64,000 nt of DNA from JAWHQP01 sp032586195 (lineage in GTDB: Bacteria; Pseudomonadota; Gammaproteobacteria; Enterobacterales; Pasteurellaceae): contig JAWHQP010000006.1 in assembly GCA_032586195.1 (NCBI GenBank), positions 80,867 to 144,866 on the forward strand. Direction: 5' to 3'. The notes beneath the pieces were generated by a model. That model was not told the DNA's origin and did not search any database. It saw only the letters and a program-made list of their open reading frames with translations. Below are positions 15,869 to 25,477 of this stretch, in pieces. The translations under genes and the position numbers were made by a program. How positions within the stretch are numbered: the first letter of the stretch is position 1; every line of letters begins with the position of its first letter.

Positions 15869-17383
15869 TTACCGTTCATTATGAATCTCAAGATTGGTTG
15901 CGTCTTTTTCGCGTTTTTTCTTCGCGCCATCGTTACGTTCTCTGGCGATATTGTCCAGATACGCCAATGACACATCACCCGTAATATATTCCCCGGTAAA
16001 GACGGACGTGTCAAAAGCCTGAATGGCCGGATTTTCTTCCTGTACCGATTCGGTTAAAGCAGATAAATCTTGGAAAATCAGGCGATCAACGCCGATTAAT
16101 TTAGCAATTTCATCCACTTCACGGCCATAAGCGATCAATTCATGACTGGTCGGCATATCGATACCATATACATTGGGATAACGGATTTCAGGGGCAGCCG
16201 AGGCAAAATAGACTTTTTTCGCTCCCGCCGCTTTCGCCATATCCACGATTTGCTCGGACGTGGTGCCGCGCACGATGGAATCATCCACTAATAATACGTT
16301 TTTGCCTTTAAATTCCGACGAAATCGCATTCAGTTTACGGCGTACCGCGCTGACCCGCTGTTTTTGCCCCGGCATAATAAAAGTACGTCCGACATAACGG
16401 TTTTTCACAAAGCCCTGGCGATAAGGCTTATCTAAAATATTGGCGATACGCAGGGCAATATCGTTTGACGTTTCCGGCACGGGGATCACAACATCAATAT
16501 CGTCCACATCATCCCATTCTTTCGCAATCTTCCGCCCTAAGCGTTCCCCCATATGCACGCGCGCCGCGTAAACGGATACGCCGTCAATGGTGGAATCCGG
16601 ACGGGCAAAATACACGTATTCAAAAATACATGGACATAATTTGGCGTTTTCCGCACATTGTTCCGCGTATAACCTGCCGTCAAACGTAATGTAAACGGCT
16701 TCGCCCGGTTTAATGTCACGGATAATCGCAAAACCCGCCGTATCCAGCGCCACGCTTTCGGAAGCAAACATATATTCGGTTTTGCCGTTCTCCTCGCGTT
16801 TACCCAATACTAACGGGCGAATGCCGTACGGATCTCGGAACGCTACCATGCCGTGCCCGATAATCATCGCAATACAGGCATAGGCTCCGCGGATATCCTT
16901 ATTGGTTTTTTTAATCGCGTAGAAAATATCTTCCGGTGAAAGCTGGTCCGTCTGAATGTGATCCAAATAATATGCCAGAATATTCAGCAGGGCTTCGGAA
17001 TCAGAATTGGTATTCACATGACGACGCGCCAATTTGAACAGCTTTTCTTTTAACTCGGCGGCATTGGTAAGATTGCCGTTATGTACCAATGTTAAACCAT
17101 AAGGCGAATTCACATAAAACGGTTGGGCTTCGGAAACACTGGAACTGCCCGCGGTGGGATAACGCACGTGGCCAATCCCGGCATTACCCTGCAAACGATG
17201 CATATGCACTTCCTGGAACACATCGCTGACCAGTCCGTTCGCCTTACGCAGACGGAAACGGTTTTCATCATCAATGGTCACAATGCCCGCCGCATCCTGC
17301 CCGCGATGCTGTAAAACGGTCAACGCATCATAAATTGATTGATTCACAGGAGAATGACTTACTATTCCAACAATGCCGCACAT
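15869..17383 (-). CDS. purF: Amidophosphoribosyltransferase PurF
   Basis: 504 aa, matching E. coli PurF (505). It catalyses the first committed step of purine synthesis, from PRPP and glutamine to phosphoribosylamine. The mature N-terminal nucleophile Cys (MCGIVGIVS), the glutamine-site HVRYPT, and the PRPP-binding loop in the LLVDDSIVRGTT segment are all present. It lies 12 bases after cvpA and is co-transcribed with it, the order seen in enterobacteria and Haemophilus. Purine repression through PurR is expected, but I did not identify a PurR box. Confidence 0.97.
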   Translation of the reverse strand: MCGIVGIVSHSPVNQSIYDALTVLQHRGQDAAGIVTIDDENRFRLRKANGLVSDVFQEVHMHRLQGNAGIGHVRYPTAGSSSVSEAQPFYVNSPYGLTLVHNGNLTNAAELKEKLFKLARRHVNTNSDSEALLNILAYYLDHIQTDQLSPEDIFYAIKKTNKDIRGAYACIAMIIGHGMVAFRDPYGIRPLVLGKREENGKTEYMFASESVALDTAGFAIIRDIKPGEAVYITFDGRLYAEQCAENAKLCPCIFEYVYFARPDSTIDGVSVYAARVHMGERLGRKIAKEWDDVDDIDVVIPVPETSNDIALRIANILDKPYRQGFVKNRYVGRTFIMPGQKQRVSAVRRKLNAISSEFKGKNVLLVDDSIVRGTTSEQIVDMAKAAGAKKVYFASAAPEIRYPNVYGIDMPTSHELIAYGREVDEIAKLIGVDRLIFQDLSALTESVQEENPAIQAFDTSVFTGEYITGDVSLAYLDNIARERNDGAKKKREKDATNLEIHNER

Positions 17384-17395
17384 TAGTGTTTCCTC

Positions 17396-17887
17396 TTATT
17401 TGGTTAAAGTTGAGTTTATAAAACTTGAATTTGCCTGTAATTGTTCAAAAAACCATTTTTCGATAAAAGCAAAATGAGGAATCAGTTTTGATTCAAGCCA
17501 TAAGGCATTCTGATCGAAGTTAGTAAAGGTATCAATAAAGAACAGGATGGCAGCAACGATCAGCACACCACGCAAAAAACCGAAACAGCCGCCAAGTACG
17601 CGGTCGGTACCGCTCAACCCCGTTTTATCCACCAACTGACCGATGACGTAATTGACGATCGCCCCGACGATTAAGGTAAGGATAAATAAAATACCGATGG
17701 CCGTCCCGTTACGGATATATTCGGATTCAATCCGGGTGAGCAATCCGGCGAGATAAGGATAGAACTGACTGGCGATAATGAAAGCCACCACCCAGCTGGC
17801 AAGAGACATAACTTCACGGACAAAGCCGCGTAACAGGCTGACGACAATAGAAAAAAGGATAATGGCGATGATAATATAATCAATCAT
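17396..17887 (-). CDS. cvpA: CvpA family inner-membrane protein
   Basis: 163 aa from the ATG at 17887 (E. coli CvpA is 162 aa), starting MIDYIIIAIILFSIVVSLLRGFVREV. Four hydrophobic segments and the GGCFGFLRGVLIV motif are typical. CvpA is required for colicin V production and supports envelope integrity and bile-salt resistance; its molecular activity is unknown. The frame extending to 17941 adds 18 charged residues ahead of the natural membrane start, so I rejected it. Confidence 0.93.
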   Translation of the reverse strand: MIDYIIIAIILFSIVVSLLRGFVREVMSLASWVVAFIIASQFYPYLAGLLTRIESEYIRNGTAIGILFILTLIVGAIVNYVIGQLVDKTGLSGTDRVLGGCFGFLRGVLIVAAILFFIDTFTNFDQNALWLESKLIPHFAFIEKWFFEQLQANSSFINSTLTK

Positions 17888-18074
17888 TGAGAAATCTCTG
17901 AAAATAAAAACGTCACGTTTTTGACTGCGGCATTCTAACAAATAGCCATCAAAAAGAAAACGTTTGCCTAAGTAAAAATGATAAATTCCGCAGCATATCT
18001 ATGCACGCCACAGATAACGCTGCCCCAGTAAGAATGCGTAATATAACACCCTCCCACGGCGGACCGAAATAGTT

Positions 18075-18515
18075 TTAAATATCCTCCCAGAACGAAGGTT
18101 CCAGATACTGTTGAGCTTTATTTAAGGCATCGGCCAGATGCTGATAGGTGGGATGTTCAACCGTTGGCATGATAATCTGTTTACGGGCCAGCTCCTGCAA
18201 AATTCGCTGAAACGACACCGCACTTTGCGGCGGCAACAACGTATTCGCCCGCTTGCCCAGCCAATATAATCCCTGTAACGGGATACAAAGGGCGAAAAGC
18301 GCGACAATAACCGCGATCGCCAAAGCGATCATATCATGTTTAGCGTAAAACTGTTGCCATACTATGGAAAATACCGCCATAAAGGGCATAAACCTAATGG
18401 CAAACCGGGTGGTTTTAATTATCCGGTTTTCAGGAAAAATCATACCTAACTTCGGCAACAACGGCCACGCATTCAAATATTTTTGTCCTCGGTTGATAGT
18501 TTTACATACGTTCAT
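18075..18515 (-). CDS. yfbV: YfbV (UPF0208) inner-membrane protein
   Basis: 146 aa with two adjacent hydrophobic segments (residues about 38-55 and 63-88) and the family C-terminus ending in LEPSFWEDI. E. coli YfbV is reported to influence Ter macrodomain insulation; its biochemical role is unknown. In E. coli and H. influenzae this gene is the immediate neighbour of ackA-pta. Here the lac genes (18554-24032) lie between them. An uptake sequence lies within the gene (18217-18225). Confidence 0.9.
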   Translation of the reverse strand: MNVCKTINRGQKYLNAWPLLPKLGMIFPENRIIKTTRFAIRFMPFMAVFSIVWQQFYAKHDMIALAIAVIVALFALCIPLQGLYWLGKRANTLLPPQSAVSFQRILQELARKQIIMPTVEHPTYQHLADALNKAQQYLEPSFWEDI

Positions 18516-18553
18516 ATTACCTCTTTGCTGATTTTTCCTGACGACTTAGCTTG

Positions 18554-21500
18554 TTATGCGCCGATAGCGGTAAATATTAGCATAAATTCCCATATCCATG
18601 CCGTTTCATTGAGGCGATATGGCGATTTTAAGCTTGGTCCGCAAGAATTTGAGCCGATACCGCTCATCTTATAATCAATACAAAGCAGTGTACTATCGCT
18701 TTCAACCAATTCATAATTATGTTTCTTGGCCGTTAATTCCTCTTGCGAATAAGGGGAAAGGTTAAAGCTAAACGGCTGTTCCGCCCGAACCGCCAGACGA
18801 GTTTGGCCGGAAGCCACCGCCAGCCATGAACAACCATAATGGCTGCCGTTTTCCTGCGGCTTGAGATAATCCACATGATTTTGCCGCGGTGTAGTCTGAT
18901 AAAAACCTAATTGAGCGGCATGATGTTTATCAACATAGCTTTCACCACCGCCATAGCCGAAAAATTCCGTCTGTTGGAAATCTTTGGTTAACCAGAAACG
19001 CAAGCCAAAGCGTGGCAAATAAGGCAGGTGCGGTGCTTTTTTTGCCGAAATTTTGACATTTAATTGTCCGTCCGCCGACACACGATAATGCAGTTCAAAG
19101 CTGATTATACGGGCCTTAGAAGTGGCCACCAAGCCGCATTGAGCCACGATATCCACGTAATCGGAAGTTTCGTCAATGCGTATATCATAAACTCGGCTAT
19201 ACGCCTGATGATAGCCTGCGGCGATCCATTGCGTCTTGATTAACCCGTCGTTATCGGTCGGAGCCCGCCAGATATTGAACTCTGCCGGCTGATCAAATAA
19301 TGCCCTGCCGTTTTGCGTAACTTGATTTAATGTTCCGGTGAGTTTATCGAACAGATAACGCCATTGCTTGCCCGTTTGATCAACGCATTGCACCATCAGC
19401 TGCTGTTCGTCTTGAATAAGCTGGAATTGTGCGGTATGACGTGGTGACGGTAACTTCGGCAAAGCATGGCGATCAAACAAGTTAATTTGATCAACACCCA
19501 AAATGTGCCCTTTTGCCACCAAGTCATTGCCGTGCTTTTGCCGATAGGTTAAATCCAACAGCCAAAGATTGCCATTATCCTGTGGTAATGTTAACGGCAG
19601 TTCGGTGGTTTGCTGCGGTAATACATTGAGCTCATCAAACACGCCTTCACTGCGGATTTCGCCATTTTCTGATAAACGATAATGCACCGTTAGCGTTTGT
19701 CCCAACACAGTGAAATCAAAATAGTTGGTAAGCGTGATCGAACCGTTGGTGAATGCCGCCCGCACCGGCCGGTTGACATTTTTTAGTTCTAATAAGCTGC
19801 TATGCGGTTCACGGGTTGGCGAAACCAGTCCGTCAACGCAGAAATTGCCGTCATTCGGACTATCGTTAAAATCACCACCATAGCCGAATCGCCCGTTCGC
19901 CATGTATGGAGCATGGTCGCACCATTCCCACACAAAACCGCCGCAAGCCCCCTTGTGTTTTTGCATGGTTTGCCAATAGTCTTCCGCGTCACCGCAGGAA
20001 TTACCCATCGCATGGGTATATTCGCACAGCAAATAAGGGCGGCTTTGTGGTTGGCTAAAATATTCCTCTATCTCTTCCGTGCCGGCATACATTTCACTGT
20101 GGAAATCAAGATTCGACCAATCATTTTGATGTTCCGAATGTTGGAAAATAGCATTTTCATAATGCACCGGGCGACTGCTGTCCCGTTGTTTCACCCACTC
20201 GGCGGCGGCCTCGAAATTTTCACCATAACCCGACTCATTGCCCAACGACCATATTATCACTGAAGTACGATTTTTATCCCGTTCAATATTGGCATAGGTA
20301 CGATCTAAAATCGCCGCTTTCCATTGCGGATCACGCGCCAGATAGCAGAAATTATCAATCACCTGCTGGCGAATTTGCTCATGATCTACCTTGTTTTTGT
20401 GAGCTGACAAAATATTGATTTCAGGTATTTCCACATACACCGCATTGGTGCCATGGCTTTCGATATCGCTTTCCGCAATCACATAAAAACCATATTGATC
20501 GCATAATTCCGTGAACCAAGGGGCATTCGGATAATGTGCGGTGCGGATCGCGTTAATATTATGCTGTTTCATTAAAGCCAAATCTGCCATCGCTTGAGTA
20601 GGCGTAATGGCATAGCCGGTTGCCGGATCGCTATCGTGGCGGTTCACGCCCTTAAATTTAATCGGTTGCCGATTAAAATAAAACACACCGTTTTTTATCT
20701 CAACCCGACGTAAGCCAATCCGTTGACAGATCACTTCGTTGCCGTATTGTAGGGTTAAACGATAAAGATTTGGCTGCTCGGCATTCCACAACAGCGGATC
20801 GGTTAAGTGAAACTCAAAACCTTGGTTGTTTTGACCGCGCGTTAATAAAGTGCCGTTCGGAGCATGAAGCTGCCAGGTAATGTCAGGATTACCTTGTCTG
20901 GCATGAGCAAACAAAACTTGCACAGATAGCACCGCACTAGCTAAATCTTCCGCCAACTCGCTGCGAATAAACAAATCTTGCAGGTATTGGCTGTCACGTT
21001 CCAACAGGTAAACATCACGGAAGATGCCCGACATTCTGAATTTATCCTGATCTTCTAAATAGCTGCCGTCACACCATTTCAGCACCACTATATGCAGATG
21101 ATTTTCGCCCCGGCGGACGAAATCGCTAATATCAAATTCGGAAGTGCTATGGCTAATTTGTGAATAACCCGCAAATTGATGATTCACATAAACAAACAAG
21201 CAGCTATCCACCCCTTCAAAATTCAGCAAATAGCGTTTGTCCGACTTGCGATTCAGCGCAAAGGTTCTATGATAAACCCCGCACGGATTTTGCTGCGGCA
21301 CAAAAGGTGGATCAAACGGGAACGGATAATTGATATTGGTGTATTGATGTTGATCATAACCCTGCGTTTGCCAGTTTGACGGCACGGAAATCTGTCGAGT
21401 AAAAGGCTGATACAAGAAATCTTTGGGCAAATCATAATAGCTGGCGAAATAAGCAAAATCCCAATCGCCGTTGAGTGAAGTGAAGAAATCCGAATTTTCT

Positions 21501-21613
21501 CGATTATTTGACACCGCACTTTCTTCATTGGCATAAGGGATAAAATAGGCGTGATGCGGCGTAGTATTAATATGTAAAATGCTCGGATCTTGGAAATAAT
21601 TAGGTAAAGACAT
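18554..21613 (-). CDS. lacZ: Beta-galactosidase, glycoside hydrolase family 2, LacZ type
   Basis: 1019 aa, close to the 1024 aa of E. coli LacZ, and complete. It hydrolyses lactose to glucose and galactose. The acid/base Glu is in LGNESGYG (residue 460) and the nucleophile Glu in LCEYTHAMGN (residue 531), with the family motifs GVNRHDSDPATG and RTAHYPNAP. The jelly-roll, immunoglobulin-like, TIM-barrel and C-terminal beta-sandwich domains all appear present. The gene lies 16 bases downstream of lacY on the same strand, so the operon order is lacY-lacZ, reversed from E. coli, and no lacA follows. An uptake sequence lies in the gene at 21513-21521. Confidence 0.97.
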   Translation of the reverse strand: MSLPNYFQDPSILHINTTPHHAYFIPYANEESAVSNNRENSDFFTSLNGDWDFAYFASYYDLPKDFLYQPFTRQISVPSNWQTQGYDQHQYTNINYPFPFDPPFVPQQNPCGVYHRTFALNRKSDKRYLLNFEGVDSCLFVYVNHQFAGYSQISHSTSEFDISDFVRRGENHLHIVVLKWCDGSYLEDQDKFRMSGIFRDVYLLERDSQYLQDLFIRSELAEDLASAVLSVQVLFAHARQGNPDITWQLHAPNGTLLTRGQNNQGFEFHLTDPLLWNAEQPNLYRLTLQYGNEVICQRIGLRRVEIKNGVFYFNRQPIKFKGVNRHDSDPATGYAITPTQAMADLALMKQHNINAIRTAHYPNAPWFTELCDQYGFYVIAESDIESHGTNAVYVEIPEINILSAHKNKVDHEQIRQQVIDNFCYLARDPQWKAAILDRTYANIERDKNRTSVIIWSLGNESGYGENFEAAAEWVKQRDSSRPVHYENAIFQHSEHQNDWSNLDFHSEMYAGTEEIEEYFSQPQSRPYLLCEYTHAMGNSCGDAEDYWQTMQKHKGACGGFVWEWCDHAPYMANGRFGYGGDFNDSPNDGNFCVDGLVSPTREPHSSLLELKNVNRPVRAAFTNGSITLTNYFDFTVLGQTLTVHYRLSENGEIRSEGVFDELNVLPQQTTELPLTLPQDNGNLWLLDLTYRQKHGNDLVAKGHILGVDQINLFDRHALPKLPSPRHTAQFQLIQDEQQLMVQCVDQTGKQWRYLFDKLTGTLNQVTQNGRALFDQPAEFNIWRAPTDNDGLIKTQWIAAGYHQAYSRVYDIRIDETSDYVDIVAQCGLVATSKARIISFELHYRVSADGQLNVKISAKKAPHLPYLPRFGLRFWLTKDFQQTEFFGYGGGESYVDKHHAAQLGFYQTTPRQNHVDYLKPQENGSHYGCSWLAVASGQTRLAVRAEQPFSFNLSPYSQEELTAKKHNYELVESDSTLLCIDYKMSGIGSNSCGPSLKSPYRLNETAWIWEFMLIFTAIGA

Positions 21614-21629
21614 GAAAAACTCCTTATGC

Positions 21630-22862
21630 TTATGCTTGGTGAGGCCGGTTGGTTAAGGTAAACACGGAAATAATGGTCGCGGCAGCCACAATACAACCCA
21701 GTATAAAATAGGCCGAATGAAAGCCAAGTTTATCGTACCACTCTCCCACATAGGTGGACATCAACATGGTTGCCATTTGTTTAGCAAAGTGACACGCCAC
21801 TAAGTAAATGGTCGCGGAAAAACGCAATTCGAATACACGAGTAATATATTTGAACAAGCCGACTAAATAAAATGGCACTTCAAACATATGCAAGGTTTTT
21901 AAAATCACCACTTCAATCGGACTGCTGGCAATGGACGAACCCAAAATTCTAATCGACATAATCGTACCTGCGATGAGTAAGGCGTTTTTCGCCCCTATAC
22001 GATTAATAATCAAAGGTACGAAGAACATAATGCAGGCATTGAGCAATTCGCCACCCGTGGTAACGTAACCAAAAATTTCTGTCCCTTGAGCTTTGGATTG
22101 GAAGAATGAGGTAAAAAAATTGGCAAATTGTTGGTCAAAAATATCGTAAACGCAAGCAACACCGATTACATACAACAATAACGCCCAGAATTTAGCCTGC
22201 TTAAACAAGGCAAGAGCTTGTCTGACAGTAACGGTATTATTCGTGGCAAATTGATTGACCACCGCTGCCGTTGGCGTGGTTTCCACTTTCGCCAATGCCA
22301 ACAAAGCTAACAGAATCAATGAACAAGCCGAACCAAGCCAAAATACTAAATCAGGATTAATATTAAATAAAATGCCAACCAGTGAGGTACAAATCGCCCA
22401 GCCTATCATGCCGAACATTCTTGCTCGCCCATATTCAAATTGACTGCGACGGCTGACCCGTTCGATATAAGCTTCTGAAGCGGCACTACCGCCCGAAAAG
22501 GCAAACCCCATATAGGCTCCGCCGACAATCGCCCCTAACCAAATATTTTGCTGTAACAAAGGGCTGAACACATAGATAAAAAACGGCGCAAAAAACAGTA
22601 AGGTGATGGCGATAATCCATAATAAATGCTTTTTTATTCCCAGTTTGTCGGACACATAACCAAATACCGGCTGAAAACCGAGAGCAAACAGAGAAATCAT
22701 GGAAAACACAATGCCCGTATCCGTTTTGCTTAACCCGTTAAAATCACTTAACCAGATCGGCAAAAACGGATAGCAGGTGGCCATAATAAAAAAGTAGATT
22801 AAGAAATAGCCGCTAAAAATCCAATAATTTCGATTATGTAAATAATAGTTTTTATTTGCCAT
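21630..22862 (-). CDS. lacY: Lactose permease LacY (oligosaccharide:H+ symporter)
   Basis: 410 aa from the ATG at 22862, preceded by TTGGAG; an in-frame TTG at 22874 is part of that site. It is a 12-helix major facilitator close to E. coli LacY. The sugar- and proton-coupling residues can be aligned: Glu in SEAYIERVSRRS, Arg in EYGRARMFG, Glu in TTGGELLNA, Arg in SIRILGS, and His and Glu in LHMFEVPF. It imports lactose with a proton for LacZ encoded just downstream. It is transcribed divergently from lacI across a region with two operators and a CRP site. Confidence 0.95.
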   Translation of the reverse strand: MANKNYYLHNRNYWIFSGYFLIYFFIMATCYPFLPIWLSDFNGLSKTDTGIVFSMISLFALGFQPVFGYVSDKLGIKKHLLWIIAITLLFFAPFFIYVFSPLLQQNIWLGAIVGGAYMGFAFSGGSAASEAYIERVSRRSQFEYGRARMFGMIGWAICTSLVGILFNINPDLVFWLGSACSLILLALLALAKVETTPTAAVVNQFATNNTVTVRQALALFKQAKFWALLLYVIGVACVYDIFDQQFANFFTSFFQSKAQGTEIFGYVTTGGELLNACIMFFVPLIINRIGAKNALLIAGTIMSIRILGSSIASSPIEVVILKTLHMFEVPFYLVGLFKYITRVFELRFSATIYLVACHFAKQMATMLMSTYVGEWYDKLGFHSAYFILGCIVAAATIISVFTLTNRPHQA

Positions 22863-22903
22863 TTTCTGCTCCAATATAACGAGATGAATTAAATTAGCCC
22901 AAT

Positions 22904-22915
22904 GTTAACGTTATC
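22904..22915. promoter_or_regulatory. LacI-family operator O1 near the lacY start
   Basis: GTTAACGTTATC, an 11/12 match to the perfect palindrome at 22968-22979. It lies about 42 bases before the lacY start, where it would block lacYZ transcription. Confidence 0.6.
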
Positions 22916-22946
22916 ATTACATAATTCAATGTGATTTTGCGTAATT

Positions 22947-22962
22947 TGTGATAAGCGTCACA
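22947..22962. promoter_or_regulatory. CRP-cAMP binding site in the lac control region
   Basis: TGTGATAAGCGTCACA has both CRP half-sites perfect (TGTGA-N6-TCACA). Its centre is about 92 bases from the lacY start and 79 bases from the lacI start, so it could activate lacYZ as at the E. coli lac promoter. Confidence 0.8.
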
Positions 22963-22967
22963 AAAAA

Positions 22968-22979
22968 GTTAACGTTAAC
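22968..22979. promoter_or_regulatory. LacI-family operator O2, perfect palindrome
   Basis: GTTAACGTTAAC with a central CG, the usual form of a LacI/PurR-family operator. It lies about 55 bases before lacI and 64 bases centre-to-centre from O1, about six helical turns, which would permit repression by looping and autoregulation. Confidence 0.65.
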
Positions 22980-23033
22980 AAAGAAAGAAAAACAGGTTAT
23001 ACTGCTCTCCTATTTAATCCGACGGAGAAAATA

Positions 23034-24032
23034 ATGGCTTCCCTTAAAGATGTGGCAAAATTAGCGGGGGTTTCCCTGATGACGGTATCCCGAGCCTTGA
23101 ATAATCCTGAAAAACTGTCTGCCGGTACACGGGAAAAGGTACGTTCTGCGATTGAGCGGCTCAATTATGTGCCGAACGTTGCAGCACAAAATATTCGCGG
23201 CGTAGCCAACCAAAAAATTGGTGTACTGTCACTCAATACCGCTACAACGCCTTTTTCGGTAGAAATTATTTTAGCGATTGAACAAACCGTACGGCAGCAT
23301 AACTGGCATTCTTTCGTTATCAATGCCTTTGAAAATGATGAAGAAGAAATGGAACGTGCGGTCAGCCAGCTTATTTCTCATCGCCCTAGTGCGGTTATTA
23401 TTGCTCGTAATGGGTTAAAAAATATTCACATTCCGGAAAAATTAAAGCAATTTCCTGTGGTTTTAGCGAATTGTGTCAGTGATAGTAGTCATGTTGCCAG
23501 CTATATTCCCGATGATTATCACGGACAATATGCCATTGCCGAACGAATTATCCAACAAGGCTATAAACGTCCGCTCTTCTTACATATTCCGGCAAACTAC
23601 ATTGCCACTCAAGCCCGCAAAACGGCCTTTGAAGATCGCTGGCTTGCCGAACCTAAAGCCGCTCCTATCGTGCAATATTTTATGCCTGCCGACGGCGAAA
23701 ATTACTTTGACGGAGCTAAACCGCTGTTAGATTTATTAGACAAAAACCCCGAGCATTTTCCATTTGATGTGATTGTGTGCGGCAACGATCGCATTGCCTT
23801 TGTGGTATATCAGATTTTGTTAGCCAGAAGATTCAATATTCCGCAAGATATTGCAGTAACAGGTTATGACAATATGGTGGGAATCAGCCATTTGTTTTTG
23901 CCTTCACTAACCACTGTGCAATTACCCCATTATGAAATGGGTAAACAAGCTGCTTTACATTTTATTGAGCAACGCCAAGATCACGAGGTACACCGTTTAA
24001 CCTGCCCTCTAATTTTGGGAAACTCTTGTTAA
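23034..24032 (+). CDS. lacI: LacI-family transcriptional repressor of the lac genes
   Basis: 332 aa. The N-terminal helix-turn-helix LKDVAKLAGVSLMTVSRALNN (family signature), the hinge helix near residues 48-58 (NVAAQNIRG) and the periplasmic-binding-protein-like inducer domain (residues about 60-330, with VTGYDNM near the end) are typical. It lacks most of the C-terminal tetramerisation tail of E. coli LacI (360 aa), so a dimer is likely. It is divergent from lacYZ and separated from it by operators with the symmetry of this family. The inducer is presumably a galactoside (inference from neighbours). Confidence 0.9.
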   Translation: MASLKDVAKLAGVSLMTVSRALNNPEKLSAGTREKVRSAIERLNYVPNVAAQNIRGVANQKIGVLSLNTATTPFSVEIILAIEQTVRQHNWHSFVINAFENDEEEMERAVSQLISHRPSAVIIARNGLKNIHIPEKLKQFPVVLANCVSDSSHVASYIPDDYHGQYAIAERIIQQGYKRPLFLHIPANYIATQARKTAFEDRWLAEPKAAPIVQYFMPADGENYFDGAKPLLDLLDKNPEHFPFDVIVCGNDRIAFVVYQILLARRFNIPQDIAVTGYDNMVGISHLFLPSLTTVQLPHYEMGKQAALHFIEQRQDHEVHRLTCPLILGNSC

Positions 24033-24161
24033 CCCTGCCGCCCCTTTATAAAAGTTTAAAAATTACACTTTTTTTTGATTTATTTCGTAATTTAACATCT
24101 TCTTAATTTATTTTATTTCTTGAAAAGTGTATTCTATGCGCAATTGACTTTTAAAAACGTC

Positions 24162-24196
24162 CGCTCAACGAGGAGAATATTAATTCCCGTTGAGCG
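24162..24196 (+). promoter_or_regulatory. Hairpin in the 5' leader of ackA
   Basis: CGCTCAACG (24162-24170) pairs with CGTTGAGCG (24188-24196), with additional inner GGA/TCC pairing. No T run follows, so it is not a terminator. It ends 36 bases before the ackA start and is likely to be transcribed with it; role unknown. Confidence 0.5.
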
Positions 24197-24232
24197 TCCT
24201 TTAACTTCAAGCTAACTTAAAATAGGTTATTT

Positions 24233-25435
24233 ATGTCTGAAAAATTAATCCTCGTCCTCAACTGCGGTAGTTCCTCATTAAAATTCTCAATTTTAAATCC
24301 AAATACCGGTGACGAAAAACTTTCCGGTCTTGCTGAAGCTTTCTACCTGCCGGAAGCGCGTATTAAATGGAAATTACATGGTGAGAAAGGCAATGCAGAT
24401 TTAGGTGCTGGTGCAGCTCATAGCGAAGCATTAAATTTCATGGTAAACCATATTTTCACTCAGGATCCTTCATTAAAAGACAGTATTGTGGCAATCGGTC
24501 ACCGCATCGTTCACGGCGGTGAAAAATTTACTTCTTCCGTGATTGTTAATGACGAAGTGGTTAAAGGCATTAAAGATGCTATCCAATTTGCACCGCTGCA
24601 TAACCCGGCACATCTTATCGGTATTGAAGAATCCTTCAAAATCTTCCCGCATTTAAAAGATAAAAATGTTGCGGTATTTGATACCGCATTCCACCAGACT
24701 ATGCCTGAAGAAGCATTCTTATATGCATTACCATATTCTCTCTATAAAGAACACGGCATACGTCGCTACGGTGCTCACGGTACCAGCCATTATTTCGTAA
24801 GCCGCGAAGCAGCCAAACGCTTAGGTGTAGCGGAAGATAAAATTAACGTAATTACCTGCCACTTAGGTAACGGCGGATCTATTTCCGCCATCCGTCACGG
24901 TAAATGTATCGATACCTCAATGGGCTTAACCCCACTGGAAGGCCTGGTAATGGGTACGCGCTGCGGTGATATCGACCCGGCTATCATATTCTATATGCAT
25001 GATACTTTAGGTATGAGCGTAGAAGAAATCAACACAACCCTCACGAAAAAATCCGGTCTGTTAGGTTTAACCGAAATCACCAGTGACTGCCGTTATGCGG
25101 AAGAGAACTATGAAAAAGAAGTGCCGGCAAAACGTGCTTTAGACGTATATTGCTACCGTTTAGCCAAATACATCGGTTCTTATATGGCGGTGATCGGTGA
25201 ACGTTTAGATGCTATCGTGTTTACCGGCGGTATCGGTGAAAACTCCGCGCACGTGCGTGAATTAACATTGAATCACTTGAAATTATTCGGTTACCAATTA
25301 GATCAAGAGAAAAATTTGGCCGCCCGTTTTGGTAACGAAGGTGTGATTACCGCAGACGGTACGCCGATCGCTATTGTTCTTCCGACCAACGAAGAATTAG
25401 TCATTGCACAGGATACGGCCCGTCTCTGTATCTAA
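24233..25435 (+). CDS. ackA: Acetate kinase AckA
   Basis: 400 aa, matching E. coli AckA. It converts acetyl phosphate and ADP to acetate and ATP in overflow and fermentative metabolism. The N-terminal VLNCGSSSLKFS, the HRIVHGGE segment with the active-site Arg, FDTAFHQTMPEEAF, the HLGNGGS phosphate-binding loop and GIGENS near the C-terminus are all intact. The gene is followed 71 bases later by pta in the same direction, with a strong hairpin between them. Its usual upstream neighbour yfbV is displaced by the lac island. Confidence 0.97.
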   Translation: MSEKLILVLNCGSSSLKFSILNPNTGDEKLSGLAEAFYLPEARIKWKLHGEKGNADLGAGAAHSEALNFMVNHIFTQDPSLKDSIVAIGHRIVHGGEKFTSSVIVNDEVVKGIKDAIQFAPLHNPAHLIGIEESFKIFPHLKDKNVAVFDTAFHQTMPEEAFLYALPYSLYKEHGIRRYGAHGTSHYFVSREAAKRLGVAEDKINVITCHLGNGGSISAIRHGKCIDTSMGLTPLEGLVMGTRCGDIDPAIIFYMHDTLGMSVEEINTTLTKKSGLLGLTEITSDCRYAEENYEKEVPAKRALDVYCYRLAKYIGSYMAVIGERLDAIVFTGGIGENSAHVRELTLNHLKLFGYQLDQEKNLAARFGNEGVITADGTPIAIVLPTNEELVIAQDTARLCI

Positions 25436-25444
25436 TTTAAATCT

Positions 25445-25477
25445 AAGCTGCCGAATTGCTCGGCAGCTTCTTTTTTT
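25445..25477 (+). terminator. Terminator-like hairpin between ackA and pta
   Basis: A perfect 10-bp stem (AAGCTGCCGA with TCGGCAGCTT) and a five-base loop, followed by a run of seven T. It has all features of an intrinsic terminator yet lies 30 bases before pta, so it should reduce read-through and lower pta relative to ackA unless pta has its own promoter. Confidence 0.8.

Noticed and set aside
18260..24230. Search for transposase or direct repeats flanking the lac island
   Set aside because: No transposase fragment, integrase or obvious target duplication was seen by eye, so no mobile element is claimed.
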